Below are positions 32,760 to 43,968 of a stretch of 64,000 bases of DNA, one piece after another (the first letter of the stretch is position 1; each line of letters starts with the position of its first letter). Location of the stretch: contig JASEVX010000017.1 of assembly GCA_031761405.1 (NCBI GenBank), positions 8,748,798-8,812,797 on the forward strand, written 5' to 3'. Under the pieces are notes generated by a model. The model was not told the DNA's origin. It saw only the letters and a program-made list of their open reading frames with translations, and did not search any database. A program made the position numbers and the translations under genes. Origin of the DNA: Serripes groenlandicus (taxonomy: Eukaryota > Mollusca > Bivalvia > Cardiida > Cardiidae).

Positions 32760-32940
32760 TATGCCGATTTCGTCTAATCCAATTTTGTCTACACTTTGTA
32801 CACTTTATCCTAGTTCGTCTACAACCCGGTTCCATTTCGTCTACACTTAGATTTATGAGACAGACAGTCCCTAAATAAGTTGCCAACACGCTTATTAAAA
32901 AAACTGTAGACGAAATGGGATTAGATGAAATGGGATGTTA
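32760..32940. mobile_element. Short inverted-repeat element (MITE-like)
   Basis: ATTTCGTCTAATCCAATTTT GTCTACA on the left is matched inverted by TGTAGACGAAATGGGATTAG ATGAAATGGG on the right, with 'ttcgtctac' repeats inside. Length about 180 bp. No target duplication identified. Confidence 0.55.
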
Positions 32941-33147
32941 CCCTTCTACTGTTCTTTTTTTTTTATTACCATCATGTACTTGGCAGTACAACGATTTTTC
33001 AAGCATCAATGCGACTCATCGAGGTTTTGTTTTAATAAATGAATAACCAGTATTGTATGGTGTACATGTCGATATCTTTTATGTCAATTCAAAGGCCCTA
33101 TTTCTTTAATAACATTTCCGGTTTGACATAATTTCCCACTTACATAC

Positions 33148-33230
33148 GCCTGTTGAAATAATTGTGGCACAAGGAGAAATTACTCATAATAAACAATTTC
33201 TCCTTTTGCAACACTGATTTCAATAATCAT
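33148..33230. mobile_element. MITE-A core fragment
   Basis: 'cccacttacatacgcctgttgaaataattgtggcacaaggagaaattactcataataaacaatttctccttttgc' is the family centre; termini are lost. Confidence 0.5.
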
Positions 33231-33234
33231 ACTA

Positions 33235-33930
33235 TCTTAGTCATAACACCTATGTTTTGCATAATCAATTTAAAAAAAATTGTACACCGTTTCAAAGATA
33301 TAAGCCTTCCTGACAAGACGGAATAATTCAAATTGACAAAAAACAATTGAAATCACTCATTTTGACCAATTTAAAAAAGGAGGCGTTCTCAAAAACAGTG
33401 CCTTTGATAAGTAAAATCAGAGAAATCTTAGTCATAACACCTATGTTTCGCATTATCAATTTAAAAAAATTGTACGCCGTTTCAAAGATATAAGTCTTCC
33501 TGACAAGACGGAATAATTCAAATTGACAAGAAACAATTGAAATAACACATTTTGACCAATTTAAAAAAGGAGGCGCTCTCAAAAACAGTACATTTGATAA
33601 GTACAATCAGAGAAATCTTAGTAATAACACCTACGTTTCGCATTATCAATTTAAAAAAAGTGTACACCGTTTCAAAGATATAAGTCTTCCTGACAAGATG
33701 AAATAATTCAAATTGACAAAAAACAATTGAAATCACTCATTTTGACCAATTTAAAAAAAGAAGGAGGCGCTCTAACGAACAGGGCATTTGAAAAGTAAAA
33801 TCAGAGAAATCTTAGTCATAACAGTAAACACCTATGGTTTGCATTATCAATTTGAACACAAGTTGCACACCGTTGAAAGATATAAGTCTTCCCGACAAGA
33901 CGAAATGTTTTAAATTGACACAGAATAATT
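33235..33930 (+). repeat. ~190-bp tandem array, 3.6 copies
   Basis: 'tcataacacctatgttt' starts at 33241, 33432, 33622 (variant) and 33816. Between these lie 'gtacaccgtttcaaagatataagtcttcctgacaagacg' and 'ttgaccaatttaaaaaaggaggcgctctc'. The parallel minus-strand frames of 72 and 92 codons are the repeat read in one frame. Confidence 0.9.
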
Positions 33931-34743
33931 GAAAAATGTAATTTATTAACATGTCTTTTTGCTCATTCTAGTGGTAGACGGTGGTATCACAATATTCCAA
34001 ATCAGTATATTCTCACTTTCACATACAGTTCTATAGAACTTCCAAATAAATGATAAACAATGATAAACAAAATCAACCATCAAAAGTTTCCTATATTAGA
34101 TCTGAAATAGGAATCGGAAGGTATGAATATATTATTTTTATTGCTGTGAATATACATAAACAAATAGCTGTCACAATACGGAGCACTTGGCTTCACAATA
34201 TTTGCAAACAAGATATTTTTTAAAACAAGTTTTCCACATAGGACTACTTCTCCTATAAATATGAATTAATAAATATCAAAAACATTAATTATTATCAAAC
34301 AATTTAGTTTCCTAGATATGTAAATACAAGTTTCCACCGCTCGCTTCCTTTCACAACAAAATAAATATCGCGGTCATTTTCAGAATCCACTGTAATGATC
34401 ACGTGGTTTGATCACGTGGCTTGACCCGCTCGCCGTTTGAAGGATTTTGTTTGCAATCGCGTGTCGCTTATCTCTGTGTTTATATGTCTCTGCTAAAACC
34501 TGTGTGGTTTGTGATTATAGCGAAGTCATAAAGATCTGAGATCAGTGTCCGAGTTCCTATTGGTTCACTACAAATTCTCAATTGACAATAGTCAAACCCA
34601 CTCTTTAGTACTCTTGGTTGTTTGGATAGTACTACGAAAGCTACGGTTTCAGTTGACAGAGCTAGAAACTCTGTCTGTGTTGTATAACGGAATGCATTGT
34701 TGAATGAAATTTTACAAATAACAACAACAAACTTGCATGACAG

Positions 34744-35005
34744 TTGAAGTGTTCTCTGTTATATAAGCATTTAAACAACGAGTTATTGATAATTCAATAC
34801 AGAAGTGGCACACAAGGTATGTGTAACTCTTCAAAAGCTTACTACTACAAAGATTTCAAATCATTATTGGACACTGAAAAATACCTAACGATTGACATGC
34901 CTTATATATATCGACGAACTCTAACACATTTTAGGTGCTCTAACGAAAGTTTAGCTATATAAACAGGACGCCATGACAACATTAAGAAAAATGTTTAGAA
35001 TTTGT
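34744..35005 (+). pseudogene. LINE ORF2 C-terminal fragment
   Basis: The frame ends 'YIYRRTLTHFRCSNESLAI', a stop, then 'TGRHDNIKKNV'. Bivalve LINE ORF2 proteins have R..L..FR.S.H.L.IE.GRHD at this point, so the TAA replaces a Glu codon. About 85 codons remain, with no finger motif. Dead fragment. Confidence 0.6.
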
Positions 35006-35010
35006 ACTTA

Positions 35011-36785
35011 TTGTTTAAATAGAAATACCTACATTATTGAATACGATAAATGAACAAATCATTTAAATAGAAAATATTAAATTGCATTAATTAGGATGAA
35101 ATAAGTGCATATATATGACACTAATATAATTCATTAAGTATGATACCTGGTAAATAACTATTTACATATCTACATTTATTGTCCGTATGAAGAATTGTTG
35201 TCAAAATTGTATATATTGTGAGTTGCTCTCAAACATTGATGTGTGTGTAATGTATATGTATTGTGGGCCGGAGGCCGGATGCCTTATATTACAATACATA
35301 CTATACCACTATAGCAATATAAGGCAAGCCTAGTGGCCATGTTTATTGACCGATCAACATGGTTTGAAATAATCTCATAGAAGGTCATCAAAGAACGTTC
35401 CTACGAAACTGTTTGAAAATCGGACAATATACTGCTAACATCCCCCTCCCCTTGTGGTCATGTTTTTCGACCGATCAACATAATTTTTTCTACAAAATAA
35501 TTTGAAAATCGGCCAAATAGATTTTGAGGAAAAGTTTTCAGTATAAAGCTAACAGTACCAACATTGCTTCAGGGAATCTGAAAGTGAGTCACCCATGGTA
35601 CATGTCTGCAAAATAACTGAAGTGTCACTAAAGTCATATAAGGAAAAGTGGCAACACACTGTTGGTCATGTTTTGACAACACTCAACGTGGCTAAACAGA
35701 ATTTTGAGTGTAACCCCAGGATAATTCCTACGCAAAATATGAAAATCAAGGGAGAAGTTTGTTTCATTCGGTTGCCATAGAAACCATATTTGTGCATGAA
35801 TCCAAATACCAGAAAGGAAACTAGGAGAGGACATTGAGAGGATGATACATGTGAAGTGTCATCCCAATTGTCTGAGCGTTTACAGATGAGAAGTCGTTCC
35901 AAGCATAACGTTAACGCATGCACAGACGCACGGACGAACGACGGTCAATTCGACATGACATAAGATCGATTGGCTCTCAGCCATAGGAGCTAATAACATA
36001 AGACACTTGCAACGCTAACGAAGAATTGCATGAGGGCATGTCATATTATGTATCATTTTCTCTACCCGATATCTGCAAGTCTGTTATCGACACACAATTG
36101 GGTTCGTCAGCAACGCAACGTTTTTGTCGAACGATGTATCATGTATTTAGAAAATGATTTATGCAATAATAAAACCCAATATTCCGAGGTTGTAAATCGC
36201 AGTGGTGATAAGGCAAAGTTCAATGATATTTTTTGTCAAATGAAGTGTCATGTATTTGGTTCAATGACATATGTGATACTAAAACCAACATTCAGAGGTT
36301 GTAAATCATTGCCGATTTTAATTATATTGCTTAAGTAGGCTCTCTGGGTGAATTTACAACTACAATGACAAGAGCTATCCTGATCAGACTGAACACATGA
36401 CGTGTAAACACATGTGTAAACTTATAAGGGTTCTATTTTGTACAAATAACTTAAGGAGTTGTTAACTTGGCATAACCTTCAAAGTGGCACGTATGTTTTA
36501 CCAAGCAAGACTATATAACTTTGCTATGTATATTGTATTTTTAATAATATTACAAAGTCATGATTCCTGCATTGTGTTGAAAAATCGTAGTATATTGATT
36601 CGAATGCAGAATCGGCTTAATCTAAACATTGTACATAACAACCTGTGGGCATTTTACTATGTTCACGCGTTTTATCATAAATATTATTATAACATAATGT
36701 AATCACTCAGACAGTTCAATGTTTGTTTGAATGTTTGTATCAGGAGAGCGAACATACACTCACTGTCTTCATTTGTCATTAGTTT
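35011..36785. other. Unassigned stretch
   Basis: Part of 35260-35580 resembles, on the minus strand, the 'ccgattttcaaataattttgtagaaatgttcc' interior of the AGCTCACC family. At 36130-36310 a ~110-bp segment is imperfectly duplicated ('atcatgtatttagaaaatgatttatgcaataataaaacccaatattccgaggttgtaaatcg' and 'tcatgtatttggttcaatgacat..'). No gene is supported; the 102-codon plus frame spans that duplication. Confidence 0.4.
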
Positions 36786-36870
36786 TTAACCCTTTCGCTG
36801 CCAATGGTAATTAAAGGCTTTTGCAAACAATGCAGATGCACGTGAAGTTTGTCCGAAGTGTCATGAATGC
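36786..36870 (+). mobile_element. MITE-B left-end fragment
   Basis: TTAACCCTTTCGCTGCCAATGG ... 'ttttgcaaacaatgcagatgcacgtga' matches the left third of MITE-B at 38932. Confidence 0.5.
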
Positions 36871-37264
36871 CTATGTTACCTGCATCTCTATGAATATTGC
36901 TTGTGTCAAAAGACGAACTAGTCATAATTTGTTTCAGAGAGACACGGATTCAAAACACAAATTATGCTATCGTGAAAAAAGGAAAAAAAAAACACGGATC
37001 CAAGAGGATATTTATCTGTCAATGGTTTCAAATCAATCTAAGAGACGTATTTTCCTTTATTTCTCTCTTGATATTTCAACGCCTTACCGCAGAGAAAGGT
37101 GAAAATCATAACCTCATGAACTACGGTAAAAACACAACCAAACTCCGCGTAAACATGTAAGTTCACACACACAAAAGTGACGTCAAACTTAGAGCGGTAA
37201 ATACGTCATTTCATATGAATGTCACTATCACCGGTTTTCTCATGGACTGGCCCATATATGTAAA

Positions 37265-38720
37265 ATAATAATATATGTGTGAAAAGTTAGTTTTCTATAA
37301 TTAAGCTTTATCTTTGTTATTTGGTGCCTATACAGCAGACGACTGTTGAAAACATTGTGACTAAAGGAGAAATTGCTCTTAACGAACAATTTCTCCTTTT
37401 TGCCACAATGTTTTAAACTTTATTCAATAATTAAAATATCATTTATCAATTTATCAAGAGTTTCCATATCTTTGTCATAATGTTTTCAAAGACGTCTGCT
37501 TCAAGATTTTTGTATGTGGGAAAGGGTTAAACTCTCTCATTGTTAAAAACGGGTTCTAATATCCGGCTAGCGGCATTTGAAGCCATTGTATGGAAACGGA
37601 AGAATAACTTATTACTAGTATTAAACCACATTCTTGTGATTAATGCGTTTAAAAGTTATATACAATATATATATATACACACACATACATTGTACATACA
37701 GAGAAATGGGGAAATATGTTAAGAAAAGAAACTTATCATAACATACACACATAATATTATTCTTTAGAACTAATTTGTCAAGATGTGTAAAAGAATATAT
37801 GTAGAACGAATGTTTTATATAAATATGCTTTAACCTTCCAATATCTAGTTGCTTTTTAACCCCTATGCAGCACACGACTATTGAAAACATTGCGACAAAA
37901 GTGCAGATTTCTCATACCGAGCAATTTCCCCTGTTGCCACAATGATTTCAACTGTATTCAATAATTAAACTGTTCATTATCAAGAGTTTCCATATCTTTG
38001 TCTTAATGTTTTCAAAGTCGTCTGCTGCAAGATTGTTGTATTTGGGAAATGGTTAAACTTTCTCATTGTTTAACACGGCATTTGAAGCCATTGTATGGTG
38101 AAATGGAAGAATATCTTATTAGTAGTATTTAAACCACATTCTTTATAGCACTTTCTCGTGATTAATGCGTTTAAAAGTTATATACAATATTTATACACAT
38201 ACATAAAGAGAAAGGGGGAAGTCTGTTAAGAAAAGAAACTTTCGATAACGTACAAACATGATATTATTATTTATAACTAGTTTGTCAAGATGTGTAAACA
38301 ATTATATGTAGAATGAATGGTTTCCATAAATTAACTTAACCCTCCATATATAGATATAGAGATATATAGATGCTTTTCAATACTCATGCAGCAGATCACT
38401 GTTGAAAACATTGCGACAAAAGGGGAGATTGCTTATAACGAGCAATCGCCTCTTTTTGCCACAATGTTTTCAACTTTATTTCAATTATCAAAATTTCATT
38501 TATTAAGAGTTTCCATATTTATGCTGCAAGAGTGTTGTTTATTAAACTCTCTCCTTGTTAGACGCCGATTCAAATTCCCGACAAAGGGGATTTGAACCAT
38601 TTGTGTGGAAAAGGAAGAATTTGCTTTACAATAATTATAAACAAACATGTACATAAAGAAAAAACCGGAAGATATGTTATGAGAAGAAACTTTTAAAGCT
38701 AGTTTTTGGTAATGTTTCTC
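37265..38720 (+). repeat. ~500-bp segment in three tandem copies, each holding a MITE-A
   Basis: 'ttgtcaagatgtgtaaa' recurs 507 bases apart (37776, 38283). 'catttgaagccattgtatgg', 'gattaatgcgtttaaaagttatatacaatat' and 'aagaaaagaaact' follow each MITE. The MITE-A copies are 37326-37530, 37830-38056 and 38336-38546, all in the same orientation. The third unit is the most decayed. Confidence 0.8.
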
Positions 38721-38931
38721 TCCTTTGTCAAAATAATGATTTCATTTTACATCTTTTTTACAATTTTGTCATTCATTATATTGTATAGTGAAGTGAATAG
38801 ATTTAACATTTCATGGCATATTATGTCATTTTCCCTTTTTCCTGTATATCATTCGATGGAAAAAAAAAATCGAATCTTTAGCAAACGACTTTGAACACAT
38901 CTGATATGAATCTATTCATACAAATAGGTAA

Positions 38932-39136
38932 TTAACTCTTTCGGCGCCAATGGCAAAATTACAAACAATACAGTTTCAGGTTAATCAGCACGTAACGAGT
39001 TGTCTCACTCTATATCAGTATTGTTAACCTTTTATGTTTTCAATTTATCGCAAAGAATATATTGCATGATAATTGGAGTCCAGGCTTTGAACGCGGACCG
39101 GTCTACCGTTAAGAAACTCGGCGCTGAAAGGGTTGA
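38932..39136 (+). mobile_element. MITE-B copy
   Basis: TTAACTCTTTCGGCGCCAATGG to CTCGGCGCTGAAAGGGTTGA. The interior 'aggttaatcagcacgtaacgagttgtctcac' is the degraded central hairpin. Confidence 0.75.
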
Positions 39137-39187
39137 TAAAGTTGAACAGTATCTGCTGGGGATGCGTCAATATATAGTATCAATATT

Positions 39188-39441
39188 TGAGAAAAGCAAC
39201 ATTGTGGACTCTGCATAACGTATCAACTCAGATCAGCCTGCGCAGTCCGCGCATGCTAACCCGGGCAGACATTTTTCGCTTCCTGTGGATTTTCTGTTTC
39301 AGGAATCATTACTCTATACCTCTATACCCCTGAGACGGAATGTGTCGGCCTGGATTAGCCTGCGCGGACTGCGCAGGCTGATCTGGGTCGATACATTACG
39401 CAGAGGCTACAATGTTGGTTTTCTCGTAGGACGACTCATAT
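39188..39441 (+). mobile_element. MITE-C copy
   Basis: 'gagaaaagcaacattgtggactctgcataacg' to 'acaatgttggttttctcgtaggacgactcatata'. The extreme left terminus is eroded. Confidence 0.8.
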
Positions 39442-39857
39442 ACATTTAGTCGCATCTGGCGTTTAGGGATTATTGTCCGTGCGCAAAATTCAGACTCAGA
39501 CGCGTTTGTGTATACGCAGAGTCTTCAGTGTCCGTGTGAATGTGGTATAAACCCTGATCAATTCCATTAAAATCAGACCCAAATACTTGGCAGTTCGCAC
39601 AATGGATCTGACGGCACCGTCTGAAATTGACGATTTACACATAAACATACAATTATAATACAGTTGTCATCGAGATTGGTTTATCCAACCTAAATACTGG
39701 GATATGAAATTCTGAATAGACGTTGTGTTTTGAATATATGAAGGAAAGGAATTCCAAACTGATGAACCTGAAAATATAAATGTATTTCGATAAATTAGGT
39801 TTTGGTGTATACAACTGGAATGTAGTTGCATGAATATCAGACGTAAAAGTAAATGGT
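39442..39857. other. Unassigned stretch left of the foldback element
   Basis: No gene or repeat recognised. It is the immediate left flank of the insertion at 39867. Confidence 0.5.
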
Positions 39858-39866
39858 GTCCTTAGG
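39858..39866. repeat. Target-site duplication GTCCTTAGG, left
   Basis: This 9-bp sequence is repeated in the same orientation at 41475-41483, exactly outside the perfect terminal inverted repeats. Confidence 0.85.
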
Positions 39867-41474
39867 AGGTGTGTGAAGTTAGCAGTTAGTTGATGATTGG
39901 TAGTTGGGTATTCAATCTACTGCCAGAGTACGAATAAACAGTCAGTTAGTAGTTGGGTATCAACCATATTATCGAATCTATAGCCATGGCGAGTACCCAC
40001 ACAGCTATCAATTAGGTATTCAACAAAGATTCAAAACTTGAATCTACTGCTATATGTGAATACCGACACCGCTATCAATTGGTTATTTAACAGAGAGTCA
40101 AAGCTTGAATCTACTGCTATATATGAATACCCAGCCAGCTATCAATTGGGTATTCAACAAAGAGTCAAAGCTTGAATCTACTGCTATATGTGAATACCCA
40201 CACAGCTATCAATTGGTTATTTAACAACGAGTCAAAGCTTGAATCTACTGCTATATGTGAATACCCAGCCAGCTATCAATTGGGTTTTCAACAAAAAGTC
40301 AAAGCGTTACTCTACTGCTATAAACGAATAACCACACAACTATCAATTAGTTATTCAACAAAAAGTCAAAGCGCGAATCTACTGCTATATACGAATAACC
40401 ACACAGCTATCAATTGGTTATTCGACACATTGTCAAAGTGAAAATCTACTGCTATATGTGAATGGCTGGGTATTCACATATAGCAGTAGATTTGCACTTT
40501 GACACTGTGTCGAATAACCAATTGATAGCTGTGTGGTTATTCATATATAGCAGTAGATTCGCGCTTTGACTGTTTGTTGAATAACAATTTGCTAGCTGTG
40601 TGGGTATACGCATTTTTCAGTAGATTCACGCATTGACTCTTTGTTGAATACCCAATTGATAGCTGGCCGGGTATTCATATATAGCAGTAGATTCAAGCTT
40701 TGACTTGTTGTTGAATAACTAATTGATAGCTTTGTGGTTATTCTTATATAGCAGTAGATTCGCGCTTTGACTTTTTGTTGAATAACTAATTGATAGCTGT
40801 CTGGTTATTCGTATATAGCAGTAGATTCGCGCTTTGACCTTTTCTTGAATAACTAATTGGTAGCTGTGTGGTTATTCGTATATAGGAGTAGATTCGAGCT
40901 TTGACTTTTTGTTGAATAACTAATTGATAGCTGTGTGGTTATTCGTATATAGCAGTAGATTCGCGCTTTGACTTTTTGTTGAATACCCAATTGAATAGCT
41001 GGCTGGGTATTCATATATAGCAGTAGATTCGCGCTTTGACTTTTTGTTGAATAACTAATTGATAGCTGTGTGGTTATTCATATATAGCAGTAGATTCGCG
41101 CTTTGACTTTTGTTGAATAACTAATTGATAGCTGCTGTACGGTTATTCGTATATAGCAGTAGATTCGCGCTTTGACTCTTTGTTGAATAACCAATTGATA
41201 GATGTTTGGTTATTCGTTTATAGAAGTAGATTTGCGCTTTGACTATTTGTTGAATAACTAATTGATAGCTTTGTGGTTATTCGTTTATAGCAGTAGATTC
41301 GCGCTTTGACTTTTTGTTGAATACCCAATTGCTAGCTGTGTGGGTATTCGCCCATGGCTATATATTTGATAATATGGCGGACACCCAACTACTAGCTGGC
41401 TGTTTATTCGTACTCTGGCAGTATATTGAATACCCAACTACCAATAACCAACTAACTGCTAACTTCACACACCT
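39867..41474. mobile_element. Foldback element with tandem-repeat arms and 9-bp TSD (MULE-like)
   Basis: The ends are AGGTGTGTGAAGTTAGCAGT and its exact complement ACTGCTAACTTCACACACCT. The first ~150 bases of each arm are inverted copies at about 90% identity, including 'ttgggtattcaat.tactgccagagtacgaataaacag' and 'atagccatgg'. Inside, the left arm (to about 40462) holds about seven ~67-bp units of the type 'gaatctactgctatatgtgaatacccacacagctatcaattgg'. The right arm (from 40465) holds about twelve units in the opposite orientation. The arms meet at a palindrome near 40455-40475. There is no coding region. A 9-bp target duplication with long inverted ends fits foldback/Mutator-like elements. 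Confidence 0.85.
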
Positions 41475-41483
41475 GTCCTTAGG
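41475..41483. repeat. Target-site duplication GTCCTTAGG, right
   Basis: Direct repeat of 39858-39866, immediately after the right terminus ACACACCT. Confidence 0.85.
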
Positions 41484-41810
41484 TAATCAGGGGCATTTCC
41501 ACGTTATGTTTTAAACATTTGAATGGCTTTCTGATATATAACTCGTTTGGGAAATGCCATCTATTTAAGTTCAGCAAGCATTATAGACGAAGCGGTGGTA
41601 AAATCACAATGAGGAATTACTCTAGAAGCCCTTTTCTGGCGTAAAAAGCAATCACAGTTTGAAATAGAAAAGTAAATATATCTTTTAATGTTAGTGTTTA
41701 ATCAAGCGAAAGTGAATACATTTCACGATATTTATGGAGTTTCTCGATCATTAAGATCATATCTAATTTTCACTATGAGTAGGGCGTAAGTTTTTACTGT
41801 CTTACATGGG

Positions 41811-42040
41811 TTAACCCTTTCCCTCATATAGACGCTTTCTGACGACTCTACAGCAGACGGCGTTTTGAAAACATAGTGACAAAAGAAGAAATTGCACAAA
41901 ACGTGCAATTTCTCCTTTTGCCACAATATTTTCCACTTTTTGTCATAGGTTATCCATTCAATTATGGAGATTTTCTATTTTTTGACAAAATACGTTCAAA
42001 TTCGTCTGCTGCAGAATTGTCGTATGAGGGAAAGGTTTAA
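41811..42040 (-). mobile_element. MITE-A copy
   Basis: TTAACCCTTTCCCTCATATAG to CGTATGAGGGAAAGGTTTAA, full length. Confidence 0.9.
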
Positions 42041-42124
42041 CATAAGAAAGAAACCACATGCAAAAATAGGGCGTTTATCTTGGTAAGCATTTTACCACAA
42101 ACCGCCACGGTTATGTAGTAGAAG

Positions 42125-42290
42125 AGAGTCCTCCCCGGGTGCGATAACTAACACGGGTTCGGTCCCCCAGCTATGTCAGACCAAATGCTGTAAATATGGT
42201 AGTAATGTTTTTTACTCCTTGATGGTCAGGGAATTGGGGTTAGAATTACGACTGACTGGCGGGTGTAAGATACATGGAACATAGTATTGG
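42125..42290 (+). mobile_element. tRNA-derived SINE, family 2
   Basis: B-box-like GGGTTCGGTCCCCC preceded by 'ggtgcgataactaacac'. The body 'gaccaaatgctgtaaatatggtagtaatgttttttactccttgatg' matches the copy at 61772. Confidence 0.55.
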
Positions 42291-42349
42291 TAACTTACCC
42301 AGGAAACACATTGCTGAAGCTGAACATGTTTTGAAAGCATCGCATGGGT

Positions 42350-43770
42350 TACAGCAGTTCAGAGTTGTTGTGTATATTTTACCATAAGTTATAACAGTAC
42401 ATAGTCGTTGGGTATATTTTACCATAAGTTATAACAGTACAGAGTCGTTGTGTATATTTTACCATAAGTTATAACAGTACAGAGTCGTTGGGTATATTTT
42501 ACCATAAGTTATAACAGTACAGAGTCGTTGTGTATATTTTACCATAAGTTATAACAGTACAGAGTCGTTGGGTAAATTTTACCATAAGTTATAACAGTAC
42601 AGAGTCGTTGGGTATAATTTACCATAAGTTATAACAGTACAGAGTCATTGGGTATATTTTACCATAAGTTATAACAGTACAGAGTCATTGGGTATATTTT
42701 ACCATAAGTTATAACAGTACATAGTCGTTGGGTATATGTTACCATAAGTTATAACAGTACAGAGTCGTTGTGTATATTTTACCATAAGTTATAACAGTAC
42801 AGAGTCGTTGGGTATATTTTACCATAAGTTATAACAGTAGAGAGTCGTTGGGTATATTTTACCATAAGTTATAACAGTACAGAGTCGTTGGGTAAATTTT
42901 ACCATAAGTTATAACAGTACAGAGTCGTTGGGTATATTTTACCATAAGTTATAACAGTACAGAGTCATTGGGTATATTTTACCATAAGTTATAACAGTAC
43001 ATAGTCGTTGGGTATATGTTACCATAAGTTATAACAGTACATAGTCGTTGTGTATATTTTACCATAAGTTATAACAGTACAGAGGTCGTGAGTATATTTT
43101 ACCATAAGTTATAACAGTACAGAGTCGTTGTGTATACTTTACCATAAGTTATAACAGTACATAGTCGTTGTGTATACTTTACCATAAGTTATAACAGTAC
43201 AGAGTCGTTGTGTATATTTCACCATAAGTGACAACAGTACAGGGTCGTTGTGTATATTTTACCATAAATTACAACAGTACAGAGCTGTTGTGTATTTGTT
43301 TACCATAATTTACAACAGAACAGAGTTGATGTGTATATTCAACAATAAGTTATAACAGTACAGAGTCGTTGTGTATATTTTACCATAAGTTACAACAGTA
43401 CAGAAATGGCGTGTATACTTTACCATAAATTATAACAGTACAGAGTCGTTGTGTATATTTAACCATAAATTACAACAGTACGGAGTCGTTGTGTATACTT
43501 TACCATAAGTTATAACAGTACAGAGTCGTTGTGTATATTTTACAATAAGTTACAACAGTATAGAGTTGCAATGTTTTTTTTACAATAAGTTACAACAGTG
43601 TATAGTTGGTGTGTTTATTACCATAATAAACAACAGTACAGAGTCGTTGTGTATATTTTACCATAAGTTAGAACAGTACAGAGTCATTGTGTATATTTTA
43701 CAATAAGTTACAACAGTGTAGAGTTGGTGTGTTTATTACCATAATAAACAGCAGTACACAGTTGGTGTGT
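42350..43770 (+). repeat. 40-bp minisatellite, about 34 copies
   Basis: The unit is ACCATAAGTTATAACAGTAC AGAGTCGTTGGGTATATTTT. Copies up to about 43180 are almost identical; after that they diverge and change length. G/T alternation at GTTGGGT/GTTGTGT is not random and suggests expansion of short blocks. Confidence 0.97.
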
Positions 43771-43968
43771 TTAGAGTGAGCTCAAACTGTTTCATCGTTG
43801 TAAATTAACACTGGTCACAAACGCACTATGACTCTTTTCCGTAGAGTATGGTTCATTTTCATATTATAAATTGAAGCAAACGAACAGAACATTTAACCAA
43901 CGGATATTTTGAATCTTCATCCTGCTACAGTTCAATTTACACATGCCATACGCATCATATTATTTCAA

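Noticed and set aside
36030..36338. 102-codon plus frame as a gene
   Set aside because: It spans an imperfect internal duplication, has no recognisable motif and AT-driven codon use.
40172..40441. 89-codon frame with 22-residue repeats (TAINWLF)
   Set aside because: Produced by the ~67-bp units of the foldback arm; frame drifts between units.
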